This document shows, piece after piece, positions 22,944-30,778 of a stretch of 64,000 bases of DNA. Origin of the DNA: Candidatus Thermoplasmatota archaeon. Its GTDB lineage: Archaea; Thermoplasmatota; SW-10-69-26; JACQPN01; JAJPHT01. The stretch is taken from contig DATLGO010000069.1 in the NCBI GenBank assembly GCA_035540375.1, forward strand, positions 19,353-83,352. Reading direction: 5' to 3'. A program made the translations under genes and the position numbers. A model generated the notes under the pieces. The model had not been told where the DNA came from and did no database searches. It saw only the letters and a program-made list of their open reading frames with translations. Position 1 is the stretch's first letter. Every line of letters starts with the position of its first letter.

Positions 22944-24639
22944 CGAGTCCGTCTCGGCGTTCCTCCTTTCGTACGCCGACGTCGAGAGCGCCTGGTACGA
23001 GCGCTATCGTCCCCGCGCGTACACGCGCGCATCCCAGGCCTTCCGGGCGCTCGGCGAGAGCGCCGACGACCTGCTCGCGCGCGAGGGAATCGACGGCCTG
23101 AGACGGCTCCCGGGCGTCGGGGCCTCCATCGCCGACGAGGTCGCGGAGTTCCTGCGCGAGGGCCGCGTCGCCGCCTACGAGGTCCGCCGCGAGGGGCTTC
23201 CACGGGGCTTCGACGATCTCGTCGCGCTCGAAGGCATGGGCGGCAGGCTCGCGCGGCGCCTCAAGGAGGAGGCGGCCATCGAGACGGTCGCGGACCTCGC
23301 GCGCGCGCTCGACGACGGTCGACGACTGCCGGGCGTCGATTCCGGGAAGGCGACCGCGCTTCGCGAGGCGATCCGCCTCGCGCCCTTGCGCCGGGGTTCG
23401 ATCCCGCTCCCGGAGGCCCGCGCGCTCGCGGAGGCGATCCGGGACGCCCTCGCGACGGTCCCAGGCGTCGAGGAGATCCACGTCACCGGGAGCGTGCGCC
23501 GCGGCAAGCCGCTCGTCGGCGATCTCGATTTCGTCGCGCGCGCGACGGATCCGCGGCCCGTCATGCGCGCGTTCGCCTCGCTTCCCGTGGTCCGCCGCGT
23601 CTTCAGCCTCGGCGCGACGCGCACGCTCGTCCTGCTCGAGAACGGCGTCGACGCCGATCTCGTCGTCGCGCCCGAGGCGGGGTTCGGGCCGGCGCTCCAG
23701 TATTTCACGGGCGCGCTCGAGCACACCGTCGCGCTTCGCGAACGCGCGAACCGCATCGGCCTCGAGGTCGCGAACGTGTCGATCGCCAAGGGCGGCGTCC
23801 CGATCGCCGCGCCCGACGAAGCCGCGTTCTACCGCGCGCTCGGCCTTCGATGGATGCCGCCCGAGATCCGGGAGTACACGGGGGAGATCGAGGCGGCCGA
23901 GCGCGGGACGCTTCCGCGGCTCGTGGAGCGGACGGATCTCCGGGGCGACCTCGTTCGCGTTCCTCTGCCGGAGGAGGGGGTCACGGTTCCGGATTTCGCG
24001 CGGGAATCGCGCGCGCTCGGACTCGCGTGGCTCGCCGCAGTCCTCACCGCCGCCGAATGGGGGCCGGAGAACGCAAGCCGTTTCCTCGACGGCATCGACG
24101 CGCCCGAACGCGGCGAATTCGGGATCGCCTACGGGATCGAAGCCGCCATCCTCCCCGACGGGAGCCTCGACGCGCCCGCCGCCGCGCTCGATCGCGCGGA
24201 CTTCGTCGTCGCCGCGCTTCCCGACGACGCGGCGGGCGGAAAGTCCGAGCTCACGGCGCGTGTCGTCGAGGCGCTCGCCGACCCCCGCGTCCGCGTCCTC
24301 GCGCACCCCTCGGGACGGCGGCTCTCGACCCGGACGGAGGCCGGCATCGATCTCCGGAGGGTCTTCGAGGAGGCCCGCGAGCGAGGCGTCCTGCTCGAAA
24401 TCTCGGGGGAACCCGACCGACTCGACCTCGACGGTCCGCGGGTGCGGCTCGCGCGAGGCGTCGGGGCCCGTTTGATCCTCGCGAGCGGGGCGCGCGCGCC
24501 CGCCGAGATGCGTCCGAACGCGCGCGAGGCGCTCGTCCAGGCCCGACGGGGCTGGGCGGGCCCCCGCGACATCGCCTCGACCGGTCCGCTTCCGTTCCCG
24601 CGGCCGCCGCGCGCCGCGCGCATCGCGCAGGAGGGGTGA
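22924..24639 (+). CDS. polX: DNA polymerase X with degenerate PHP domain
   Basis: 571 residues. Residues 55-120 carry helix-hairpin-helix units (LPGVGASIA, LEGMGGRLA). The nucleotidyl transferase has GSVRRGKPLVGDLDF with metal-binding D200 and D202, and a third Asp at 243-245 (VDADLVV). Residues about 340-545 align with the PHP domain of PolX, but expected metal ligands are missing: the GDL-x-HTH region reads GDLVRVPLPEE, the TDH motif reads TAAEW, the VH motif reads ALP and the final STDAH reads ASGAR; only HPSGR and the IE-x-ILPDG region remain. So the polymerase looks intact while the PHP nuclease is probably dead. It overlaps ku and the ligase and likely fills gaps in end joining. Confidence 0.9.
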   Translation: MPVPFINESVSAFLLSYADVESAWYERYRPRAYTRASQAFRALGESADDLLAREGIDGLRRLPGVGASIADEVAEFLREGRVAAYEVRREGLPRGFDDLVALEGMGGRLARRLKEEAAIETVADLARALDDGRRLPGVDSGKATALREAIRLAPLRRGSIPLPEARALAEAIRDALATVPGVEEIHVTGSVRRGKPLVGDLDFVARATDPRPVMRAFASLPVVRRVFSLGATRTLVLLENGVDADLVVAPEAGFGPALQYFTGALEHTVALRERANRIGLEVANVSIAKGGVPIAAPDEAAFYRALGLRWMPPEIREYTGEIEAAERGTLPRLVERTDLRGDLVRVPLPEEGVTVPDFARESRALGLAWLAAVLTAAEWGPENASRFLDGIDAPERGEFGIAYGIEAAILPDGSLDAPAAALDRADFVVAALPDDAAGGKSELTARVVEALADPRVRVLAHPSGRRLSTRTEAGIDLRRVFEEARERGVLLEISGEPDRLDLDGPRVRLARGVGARLILASGARAPAEMRPNAREALVQARRGWAGPRDIASTGPLPFPRPPRAARIAQEG

Positions 24640-25571
24640 GCACGCTCGATTTCGCGCGCCTCCAGCCGATGCTCGCGCTCGAGGCCAAGGCGCCTTTCGA
24701 CGATCCTCTCTGGGGATTCGAGCCGAAGATCGACGGATTCCGCGCGCTCGCGCGCGTCGTCGACGGCCGGGCGCGACTCAAGAGCCGGCGCGGCCTCCCG
24801 CTCGACGATCGGTTTCCCGAGGCCGCGAAGGCCCTCGGCGACGCCGTGCTTCCCGACGAAGCCGTCCTCGATCTGGAGGTCGCGGTCCTCGACGACCTCG
24901 GTCGACCCGATTTCGCGCGGACACTCGCGGGCGAAGGCGCCGTAACGTGCTTCGTCTTCGACGTCCTCGAGCGCGACGGCGTGGCGCTCCTCGATCGACC
25001 GCTCGCGGAGCGCAAGGCCCTCCTCGCGGCGTCGCTCCTCCCGACGCCGGGCGTGACCGCGCTCGAACTTCACGCGGAGCACGGGCGCGAGGTCTTCCGC
25101 GCCGCGGTGTCCCTCGGGTTCGAGGGCGTCGTGGCGAAGCGTCTCGACGCCCCGTACCGCCCGGGCGAGCGCAGCCGCGCATGGCTCAAGGTCAAGGCCG
25201 TCCGCGAAGCGGATTTCGTCGTCGGCGGCGCCACCGAGGGCGCGGGCCGCGTCGCGGGCGGCATCGGGGCGCTCGCGCTCGGCCTCTTCTCCGGCGGGAG
25301 TTTCGTGTTCCAGGGGCTCGTGGGATCGGGCCTCTCCGAGCGCTCGCGCGCGGAGCTCGAACGCGCCCTCGCGCCGCACCGCGTCGCGGATCCGCCCTTC
25401 GCGGATCCGCCCAGGGGCGTCGCTCGCTGGTTCCGTCCGGCGGTGGTCGTGCGCGTCCGTTTCCTCGAGCGGACGCGGGACGGACGGCTGCGCGCCCCGC
25501 GCTACGCCGGGCTCAGGCCCGACCTCGATGCCCCGTCCCTCACCGTGGAAGGTGCCTTTCCGGCGCGGTAG
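24636..25571 (+). CDS. ATP-dependent DNA ligase, LigD ligase-domain type
   Basis: 311 residues. The catalytic lysine is K31 in FEPKIDGFR (motif I, KxDG). Motif III is FVFDVLERDG, motif IV FEGVVAKRLD and motif V WLKVK. An OB-fold of about 100 residues follows. This is the two-domain ligase of bacterial LigD/LigC type; no polymerase or phosphoesterase domain is fused. The GTG start overlaps the polX stop (GTGA). With Ku and PolX it should seal double-strand breaks. Confidence 0.9.
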   Translation: MSTLDFARLQPMLALEAKAPFDDPLWGFEPKIDGFRALARVVDGRARLKSRRGLPLDDRFPEAAKALGDAVLPDEAVLDLEVAVLDDLGRPDFARTLAGEGAVTCFVFDVLERDGVALLDRPLAERKALLAASLLPTPGVTALELHAEHGREVFRAAVSLGFEGVVAKRLDAPYRPGERSRAWLKVKAVREADFVVGGATEGAGRVAGGIGALALGLFSGGSFVFQGLVGSGLSERSRAELERALAPHRVADPPFADPPRGVARWFRPAVVVRVRFLERTRDGRLRAPRYAGLRPDLDAPSLTVEGAFPAR

Positions 25572-25578
25572 TGGGATC

Positions 25579-25587
25579 GCTTATACG
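25579..25587 (+). promoter_or_regulatory. TATA box for type III PKS operon
   Basis: GCTTATACG about 35 bases before the GTG at 25619, in the gap after the ligase stop; GAGGAG at about 25607-25613 is a ribosome site. Confidence 0.5.
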
Positions 25588-25618
25588 AAGCGACCGTCAT
25601 CCCGAGGCGAGGAGTTTC

Positions 25619-26689
25619 GTGCCCGTCGTCGAAGCCGTCGCCCACGCGGTCCCGCCCACGAGGCTCTCCCAGCGTCGCGCGAAGGCCGTCGCGGAGTCCC
25701 TTTTCGCCGAGCGGGGCGCCGGCGATCGACTCCTCGACGTGTTCGACAACGGGCGCATCCGCGAGCGCGCCCTCGCCATGCCCCTCGAATGGTACTTCGA
25801 GGACCATGGTCACGCGGACCGGGCGAAAGCCTACGCCGACGTCGGCCTCGCGCTTGCCGCGGAGGCGACCGCGCGCGCCCTCGGCCGCGCGCGCCTATCC
25901 CCTGAGGATCTCGGGGGCATCCTGTTCGTCTCCACGACCGGGTTCGCGACGCCGAGCCTTGACGCGCGCCTCGCCGAGCGTCTCGGGTTCCGCCGCGACG
26001 CCGTGCGGCTCCCCGTGTGGGGCCTCGGATGCGCGGGCGGCGTCGCGGGGCTGAACCGCGCGGCGGATCTCGCACGGGCCCGCCCCGACGAACGCTTCCT
26101 CCTCGTCGCGCTCGAGCTGTGCTCGCTCGCATTCGACCTCCCGAGCCTTTTTAGCGCCGCCGGAAACGAAGGCCGCGCCGACGTCGACCGCAAGCACCTC
26201 GTCGCGGCGAGCCTGTTCGCCGACGGGTGCGCCGCGGTCGTCGTCGCGGGCGACGCGTCGGGCGCGCGCGGTCCGCGCCACGCCGGCGGCGCGTCCCATC
26301 TCTTCCCCGCGACCGAGCGCGTCATGGGGTGGGACGTGACGGACCGCACGCTCGACGTCGTGATCTCCCCCGAGATCCCCGCGATCGTCCAGCGCGAGAT
26401 GGCCGCCCTCGTCGAGGGGCTCGCGCGCGGTCGAACCATCCATCATTGGCTTCTCCATCCCGGCGGCGCGAAGGTCCTCGACGCCTACGCGACGAGCCTC
26501 GGTCTCGACGACAAGGCCCTCCGCCACGCCTCCGACGTGCTCGCCGCCCACGGCAACATGTCGAGTCCTACGGTCCTCTTCGCCCTCGAGCGGGCCCTCG
26601 CCGAGGGCTCGCCCGCGCCGGGCGAGCGCGCGCTTCTCGCCGCGCTCGGCCCGGGCTTCGCATCCGAGCTCGCGCTTCTCGAAGGTTGA
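25619..26689 (+). CDS. Type III polyketide synthase (chalcone/stilbene synthase superfamily)
   Basis: 356 residues. The Cys-His-Asn triad is visible: C in LPVWGLGCAGGVAGLN near residue 141, H in HHWLLHPGGAKVL near 281, N in AHGNMSSPTVLFAL near 314. The pattern resembles bacterial alkylresorcinol/alkylpyrone synthases (BpsA, SrsA) more than fatty-acid KAS III, because the GNMSSPT motif and Cys context match. It should extend a fatty acyl starter with malonyl-CoA. The next two genes, a membrane methyltransferase and a FAD enzyme, make a phenolic-lipid-like operon. A GTG start follows GAGGAG. Confidence 0.88.
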   Translation: MPVVEAVAHAVPPTRLSQRRAKAVAESLFAERGAGDRLLDVFDNGRIRERALAMPLEWYFEDHGHADRAKAYADVGLALAAEATARALGRARLSPEDLGGILFVSTTGFATPSLDARLAERLGFRRDAVRLPVWGLGCAGGVAGLNRAADLARARPDERFLLVALELCSLAFDLPSLFSAAGNEGRADVDRKHLVAASLFADGCAAVVVAGDASGARGPRHAGGASHLFPATERVMGWDVTDRTLDVVISPEIPAIVQREMAALVEGLARGRTIHHWLLHPGGAKVLDAYATSLGLDDKALRHASDVLAAHGNMSSPTVLFALERALAEGSPAPGERALLAALGPGFASELALLEG

Positions 26690-26693
26690 CACC

Positions 26694-27251
26694 ATGAGCC
26701 CGCCCACCACCGCATTCTGGCTGATCCTCGCCGCGATCGCCCTCCAGCGCGTCGCCGAGGTGTTCATCGCATCGCGACACGAACGAGCCCTCCGCGCGCG
26801 CGGCGGCCGTCTCGTCCCCGGCGACCGGTACCCGCTCATCGTCGCGTCGCACGCGGCTTTCCTCGTCCTCATGCTCGTCGAACACGTCGTCGCCCCGTGG
26901 GCCGGACCCCACCTGCTCACGCTCCCTCTTCTTCTCGCGTTCCTCGTGGGCGAAGGCCTCCGTTTCGCCGCGATGCACGCGCTCGGCGACCGCTGGACGA
27001 CGCGCGTCTGGACCGTTCCGGGCGAGAAGCGCATCGAGCGCGGCATCTACCGCCGACTGCGACACCCGAACTACGTCGGCGTCGCCCTCGGCGCCGTGAG
27101 CCTCGCCCTCGCGTTCGGCCTCCCGGCATCCGCGCTCGCGATGGGCGCGGCGCAGGCGTGGCTCCTTCGCGGCCGCATCCGGCTCGAGGAGTCCGCCTTC
27201 GAGGAGTCCGCGCGCGAGCCCGCGCCCCTCGCTCCGGAGCAGCCCGCGTGA
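26694..27251 (+). CDS. Isoprenylcysteine carboxyl methyltransferase (ICMT)-like membrane methyltransferase
   Basis: 185 residues with four or five membrane helices. The C-terminal RGIYRRLRHPNYVGVAL and later RIRLEESAF match the ICMT-like motif (RHPxY, then E-x-x-L-like) that binds S-adenosylmethionine. Members beside type III polyketide synthases (SrsB, BpsB) methylate the hydroxyl of alkylpyrones or alkylresorcinols, so the same role is inferred here. It starts 4 bases after the synthase stop and overlaps the next gene (GTGA). Confidence 0.8.
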   Translation: MSPPTTAFWLILAAIALQRVAEVFIASRHERALRARGGRLVPGDRYPLIVASHAAFLVLMLVEHVVAPWAGPHLLTLPLLLAFLVGEGLRFAAMHALGDRWTTRVWTVPGEKRIERGIYRRLRHPNYVGVALGAVSLALAFGLPASALAMGAAQAWLLRGRIRLEESAFEESAREPAPLAPEQPA

Positions 27252-28402
27252 AGCGGTTCGACGTCATCGTCGTCGGCGCAAGCCCGGCCGGTCTCCGCGC
27301 CGCCTGGGCGTCGGCGAAAGCGGGCGGCTCGACCCTCCTCGTCGAATCGCGGCCGTCGGTCGACGCGCGGCCGCCTCCCGCGACGGTCGCCTTCGATCAC
27401 CTGTGGACGGCCGAAGCCCGGCCTGACCCGAAGGCGGTGCGCGCGCGACGCGCGGGCGTCACGATCTGCTCGCCCGCAGGCCACGCGCTCGCGATCGAGG
27501 CCCCGCTTTCCGTGCTCGACCGCGCGCGCTTCGACGGTCAGCTTCTCGCCGAGGCCGAGCGCGCGGGGTCCGAGGTCGCTTTCGGCGTCGAAGGGCTCGA
27601 GGTCCTCCCGGATCGGACGCTTTCGGCGCCCGATCTCGAGGCGCGCGGCCGCGTCCTCGTGTTTGCCGACGGCGCCCGGACGCTCGCGCGCCGGTTCTTC
27701 GAGCCCGTGCGGGATCCCGGGGCGCTCGTCTGGGGCGTCGCGCTCGAATTTCCCTGCGAGGCCCCGCTCGATCGCCCCGTCCTCACCTTCGGCGAGCATG
27801 CGCCCGGCGGTCGGAGCCAGCTCGACGCGATCGACGGGGTCGCGTTCCACTGGACGTTCGCCCGCGGGGACGCCGAACGCGCCCGCGCGCTCGCGCCGCG
27901 CGCGCTTGGGCGCGACCTCGCGCTCTCGGACCTTCCCCTCGACCTCGCGCGCGCGGCGCGCGAGACGGCCGTCGCGGCCGACCCCGTCTTCACGGTGCCG
28001 CGCCGCCTCGTCTCGGACGGCGTCGTCGTCGCGGGGGGCGCGGGCGGGCAGGGCGGTCTCGAAGCGGGGCTTGCCGCGGGTGAACGCGCGGGTCGCGTCG
28101 CGGGCGAGGCCGCGCGTTCGGGGCGGACCGACGCGCGGTCGCTCGGCAAATACGAACGGACGTGGATGCGGGAGCACCAGGCGGGCTACCGCGCCCTCAG
28201 GCTGGCGTCGCGGCGGCTCTCCTCGCTCGATGACGCGGGCTGGGATCGATTGCTCGCGCCGTGGCGGGGGCGGTCGCTCGCGGTCGACGATTTCGCGGGT
28301 CTCGCGGACGCGTCCGCGTGGCGGCGACTGCGCGCGGTGCTCGCCCTCGCGGCGCTCAATCCTCGCGCGCTCCCGCCGCTTGCGCGGGCCGCGTTCGCGT
28401 GA
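27248..28402 (+). CDS. FAD-dependent oxidoreductase (geranylgeranyl reductase / flavoprotein hydroxylase-like)
   Basis: 384 residues. FDVIVVGASPAGLRAAWA at residues 4-21 is the FAD dinucleotide fold; GVVVAGGAGGQGGLEAGLAAGERAG near 257-281 is the second FAD contact. The class includes geranylgeranyl reductases and aromatic hydroxylases. Its place after a type III polyketide synthase and a methyltransferase parallels bacterial srsABC, where SrsC hydroxylates the phenolic lipid ring. Either ring oxidation or chain reduction is possible. The GTG start overlaps the upstream stop. Confidence 0.75.
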   Translation: MKRFDVIVVGASPAGLRAAWASAKAGGSTLLVESRPSVDARPPPATVAFDHLWTAEARPDPKAVRARRAGVTICSPAGHALAIEAPLSVLDRARFDGQLLAEAERAGSEVAFGVEGLEVLPDRTLSAPDLEARGRVLVFADGARTLARRFFEPVRDPGALVWGVALEFPCEAPLDRPVLTFGEHAPGGRSQLDAIDGVAFHWTFARGDAERARALAPRALGRDLALSDLPLDLARAARETAVAADPVFTVPRRLVSDGVVVAGGAGGQGGLEAGLAAGERAGRVAGEAARSGRTDARSLGKYERTWMREHQAGYRALRLASRRLSSLDDAGWDRLLAPWRGRSLAVDDFAGLADASAWRRLRAVLALAALNPRALPPLARAAFA

Positions 28403-28690
28403 TCATTCGGGACAACGGCACGGCTTCGCGCCGCAGCGCAGGCACCGGTCGGGATACTTCTCGTTGAACGCGTCCTCGAGGTCGATGCCCAGGATGTTCG
28501 CGACGGAGGCTGTCCACGCGAGCACGTCCGCGAGCTCCTCCCGCGTCGCGAAGAAGTCCTTGTCGCGGATCGCGACCGAGAGCTCGCCCACCTCCTCGAC
28601 GAGCCACAGGTACGTTCCCTCGACGCCCCGCCTGCGGTCCTTCTCGAGGTAGAGGTCCGCGAGGCGGGCCTGGAGCTCGCGCACCTTCAC
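28403..28690 (-). CDS. MazG-like nucleotide pyrophosphohydrolase
   Basis: 95 residues. LVEEVGELSVAIRD near residue 30 and ELADVLAWTASVAN near 52 give the EExxE and ExxD metal sites of the all-alpha NTP pyrophosphatase family. The C-terminus adds a cysteine cluster (CLRCGAKPCRC) that may bind zinc. It likely hydrolyses non-canonical or excess dNTPs. The GTG start overlaps the end of the aldolase-like gene by four bases. It is the last gene of a five-gene operon that runs from 30693. Confidence 0.85.
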   Translation of the reverse strand: MKVRELQARLADLYLEKDRRRGVEGTYLWLVEEVGELSVAIRDKDFFATREELADVLAWTASVANILGIDLEDAFNEKYPDRCLRCGAKPCRCPE

Positions 28691-29208
28691 GGCGACGCAC
28701 CGCCGAGAACCCCGAGCGCGGCCGCGTGGGCCTCCTTCGGGTTCGCGCCCGTCGCGACGACGTGGCGGCCCGCGAAGCCCACGACGGTGGCGGTCCGCAG
28801 AGCCTCGAGGACGCCGAGCGCGCCCTCGAGCGTCGTGCGACCGCGCGCGACCGTCGCGAGGCCCGAGGGAAGCGCGGACGAGGGCATCTCGACCTGGACG
28901 ACGGCGCCGATCTCCCGCTTCGCGCGGTAGAGGAGCGCGTGGAGCCCCGCCCACGGGGACGGCTCGTGCGCGCCGAGCACCATGAGGCGGTCGCCGTGCG
29001 GATCGTAGTCCGCGACCTCGACGAAGTGCTCGACGCGGAGGGCCTCGAGCGGGACGGCCGCGGCATTGATCGTCGCCCGCAGGCCGTGGCGCGCGGAGAG
29101 CGCGCCGTGGCCGACGCCGGTCTCGACGAGCGCGCGGGCGATCGCGACGAGGTCGCCCGTGAGCGGATTCGTGGAAGGCTCGCCCCCGAGGAAGAACGCG
29201 CGGGTCAC
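28687..29208 (-). CDS. Class II aldolase/adducin-like protein with altered metal site
   Basis: 173 residues. The order LVAIARALVETGVGHGALSARHG, LEALRVEHFVEV, HEPSPWAGLHALLYRAKREIGAVVQ and FAGRHVVATGANPKEA follows the class II aldolase fold. In that family the segment after the helix reads xxVxHxH with zinc-binding histidines; here it reads VVQVE, so two ligands are missing. The protein may bind a sugar phosphate without aldol chemistry, or have changed function. The GTG start overlaps the glycosylase stop (GTGA). Fold assignment is fairly sure, function is not. Confidence 0.65.
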   Translation of the reverse strand: MTRAFFLGGEPSTNPLTGDLVAIARALVETGVGHGALSARHGLRATINAAAVPLEALRVEHFVEVADYDPHGDRLMVLGAHEPSPWAGLHALLYRAKREIGAVVQVEMPSSALPSGLATVARGRTTLEGALGVLEALRTATVVGFAGRHVVATGANPKEAHAAALGVLGGASP

Positions 29209-29879
29209 GCTTCCCGCGAGGCCGCCCTCGGCTGAAAGCCCTTTCGCCGCCTTCCGCCCGGTCTGAACGCCGTCACGGCCGGGCTCGCCGCGTCGGCGAA
29301 GCGCAGGGGGAGGTCGACCGCGGCCGCGACGCCCACGCGGCGCGAGACCGCGACCGCCTCGGGCGGCTCGCCCGCGAGGACGCGAAGCGGCGGCGCGTCG
29401 AGCGCGTGCCCGTTGAGTCGCCGCGTGACGCCCAGGTGGCGCGCGAGGCGTCCAGGCCCCGAAGCGGCCCGCGCGGGCGCCCCGTCGAGCGGCTCGGCCG
29501 CGCGGACGAGCACGGCCTGCGGGTCGCCCGCCCGACCGGTCACCACGTTGAGGCACGCGTGCATTCCGTACGCAATGTAGACGTAGGCGAGCGCGGGCGG
29601 CCCGAACATGATGCCCGCGCGCGGGGTCGGTCCGCGGAAGGCGTGGCTTGCGGCGTCGCCTTCCGCGACGACGGCGCGCCGCCACGGCGCGCTCGCGTGG
29701 TCGCGACGGCGCGCGAGCGCGGCGTTCGCGCGGGGCGGCCCGAAATACGCTTCCGTCTCCACGATGCGGGCGCGCCGCGTCGACCCGTCGGGAAGCGTCG
29801 CCTCGAGGACGTCGCCGAGGAGCGCGCGGGCGACGACGTCCGCGTCGCGCGCGAAGAACGACGCGTCGCGGGGCTTCAC
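29205..29879 (-). CDS. 3-methyladenine DNA glycosylase, AAG/MPG family
   Basis: 224 residues. It cuts alkylated or deaminated purines out of DNA. VARALLGDVLEATL at the start, RIVETEAYFGP near 40 with the catalytic Glu, GIMFGPPALAYVYIAYGMHACLNVVTG near 88-114 and GPGRLARHLGV near 143 are the family's four conserved blocks. Length fits. GTG start overlaps the DUF309 stop. The operon links base repair with two nucleotide-pool enzymes. Confidence 0.92.
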   Translation of the reverse strand: MKPRDASFFARDADVVARALLGDVLEATLPDGSTRRARIVETEAYFGPPRANAALARRRDHASAPWRRAVVAEGDAASHAFRGPTPRAGIMFGPPALAYVYIAYGMHACLNVVTGRAGDPQAVLVRAAEPLDGAPARAASGPGRLARHLGVTRRLNGHALDAPPLRVLAGEPPEAVAVSRRVGVAAAVDLPLRFADAASPAVTAFRPGGRRRKGFQPRAASREA

Positions 29880-30232
29880 GCGCGCACCCCGAGGACGGGC
29901 CATTCGACGTGCTCGGCGAAAGCGTCGCCCCAGTACCGCGCCTGCGCGAGGACGCTTTCGAGGTCCGCGACGAGCGCGGGAACGTCGAGCCACGGCCAGT
30001 GCCCGGCATTCTCGACGAGGTGGGGGAGGCCCATCTCCAGCTCGCGCACGCCGCCGCGGACGTTGCCGCGCTCGAGGTGGTGGAGCGCGACGGCGGCCTT
30101 GATGAGGCCGAGCATGAGCGACCGTTCCGCGGGGGCGCCGAGGCCCCAGTGCTCCTCCCACGCCTCGTGGGCGTCGAAGTAGCGGCGCTCGTTGAAGGCG
30201 AGGATGCCGTCGCGGACCGCGTCGGGGATCAG
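29876..30232 (-). CDS. DUF309 protein with a probable CTG start
   Basis: 118 residues. FNERRYFDAHEAWEEHW near residue 14 and LMLGLIKAAVALHHLERGN near 41 are the DUF309 signature; members are all-helical and of unknown function, often with basic metal-site-like His and Glu. No ATG, GTG or TTG occurs between the last upstream region and this core. The only good start is CTG at 30232, which overlaps the Nudix stop as CTGA, matching the GTGA overlaps at other junctions of this operon. purK (53621) shows the same arrangement. Confidence 0.75.
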   Translation of the reverse strand: MIPDAVRDGILAFNERRYFDAHEAWEEHWGLGAPAERSLMLGLIKAAVALHHLERGNVRGGVRELEMGLPHLVENAGHWPWLDVPALVADLESVLAQARYWGDAFAEHVEWPVLGVRA

Positions 30233-30693
30233 TCGCAGTCCTCCTCGAAGAGCGCGCGCGGGTGCGACTCGAGGTGCGCGCGGACGTCGGCGAGGATGCG
30301 CGCGTGGTCGAAGGCCGTCTCCGGCGGGTCGTCGAGGGGGAACCAGCGCGCCTCGTCCGCGTCGTCGCCGGCCGAAACGGGGAGGATGCCCGAGACGGCG
30401 AGAAGGTACGTGACGCCCACGACGTGCCCGCGCGGGTCCCGGGCGGGGTCCGAGTAGACGCCGACGAGCCCCGCGACCCGCGTGAGGAGGCCGGTCTCCT
30501 CCGCGACCTCGCGGCGGACGGCGTCCTCGGTGGATTCCCCCACCTCGACGAACCCCCCCGGGAGGGCCCAGGCGCCCTTGAACGGCTCCTTCCCGCGGCG
30601 CACGAGAAGGATCTCGCGGCCCTTGACGACCGCGCCGTCGACGGCGAGGCCGGGGGTCGGGAAGCCCGTGGGCGAGACGTGGCGGCGTTCCAC
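30229..30693 (-). CDS. Nudix hydrolase (ADP-ribose pyrophosphatase-like)
   Basis: 154 residues. The Nudix box is GGFVEVGESTEDAVRREVAEETGLL (residues about 46-70), complete with REVAEE. The N-terminal strand GLAVDGAVVKGREILLVRRG suggests cleavage of ADP-ribose or another nucleoside diphosphate derivative. The GTG start lies about 26 bases after a TATA-like GGGCTTTTCC (30715-30724, minus strand), so it is the first gene of the operon Nudix - DUF309 - MPG - aldolase-like - MazG. Confidence 0.88.
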   Translation of the reverse strand: MERRHVSPTGFPTPGLAVDGAVVKGREILLVRRGKEPFKGAWALPGGFVEVGESTEDAVRREVAEETGLLTRVAGLVGVYSDPARDPRGHVVGVTYLLAVSGILPVSAGDDADEARWFPLDDPPETAFDHARILADVRAHLESHPRALFEEDCD

Positions 30694-30778
30694 GCCCGGG
30701 CATGGGCGCGTCGCGTGGAAAAGCCCTTCGCGACGTCGCCACCACGTTTATGGCCCCGCCCGGAGAATCGCCCGCCGC

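Noticed and set aside
22924..25571. LigD-type polymerase or phosphoesterase domain in the end-joining operon
   Set aside because: The ligase has only the nucleotidyl transferase and OB parts; the polymerase is family X.
25619..26689. HMG-CoA synthase or KAS III
   Set aside because: The GNMSSPT motif and the Cys context match type III polyketide synthases; gene neighbours agree.
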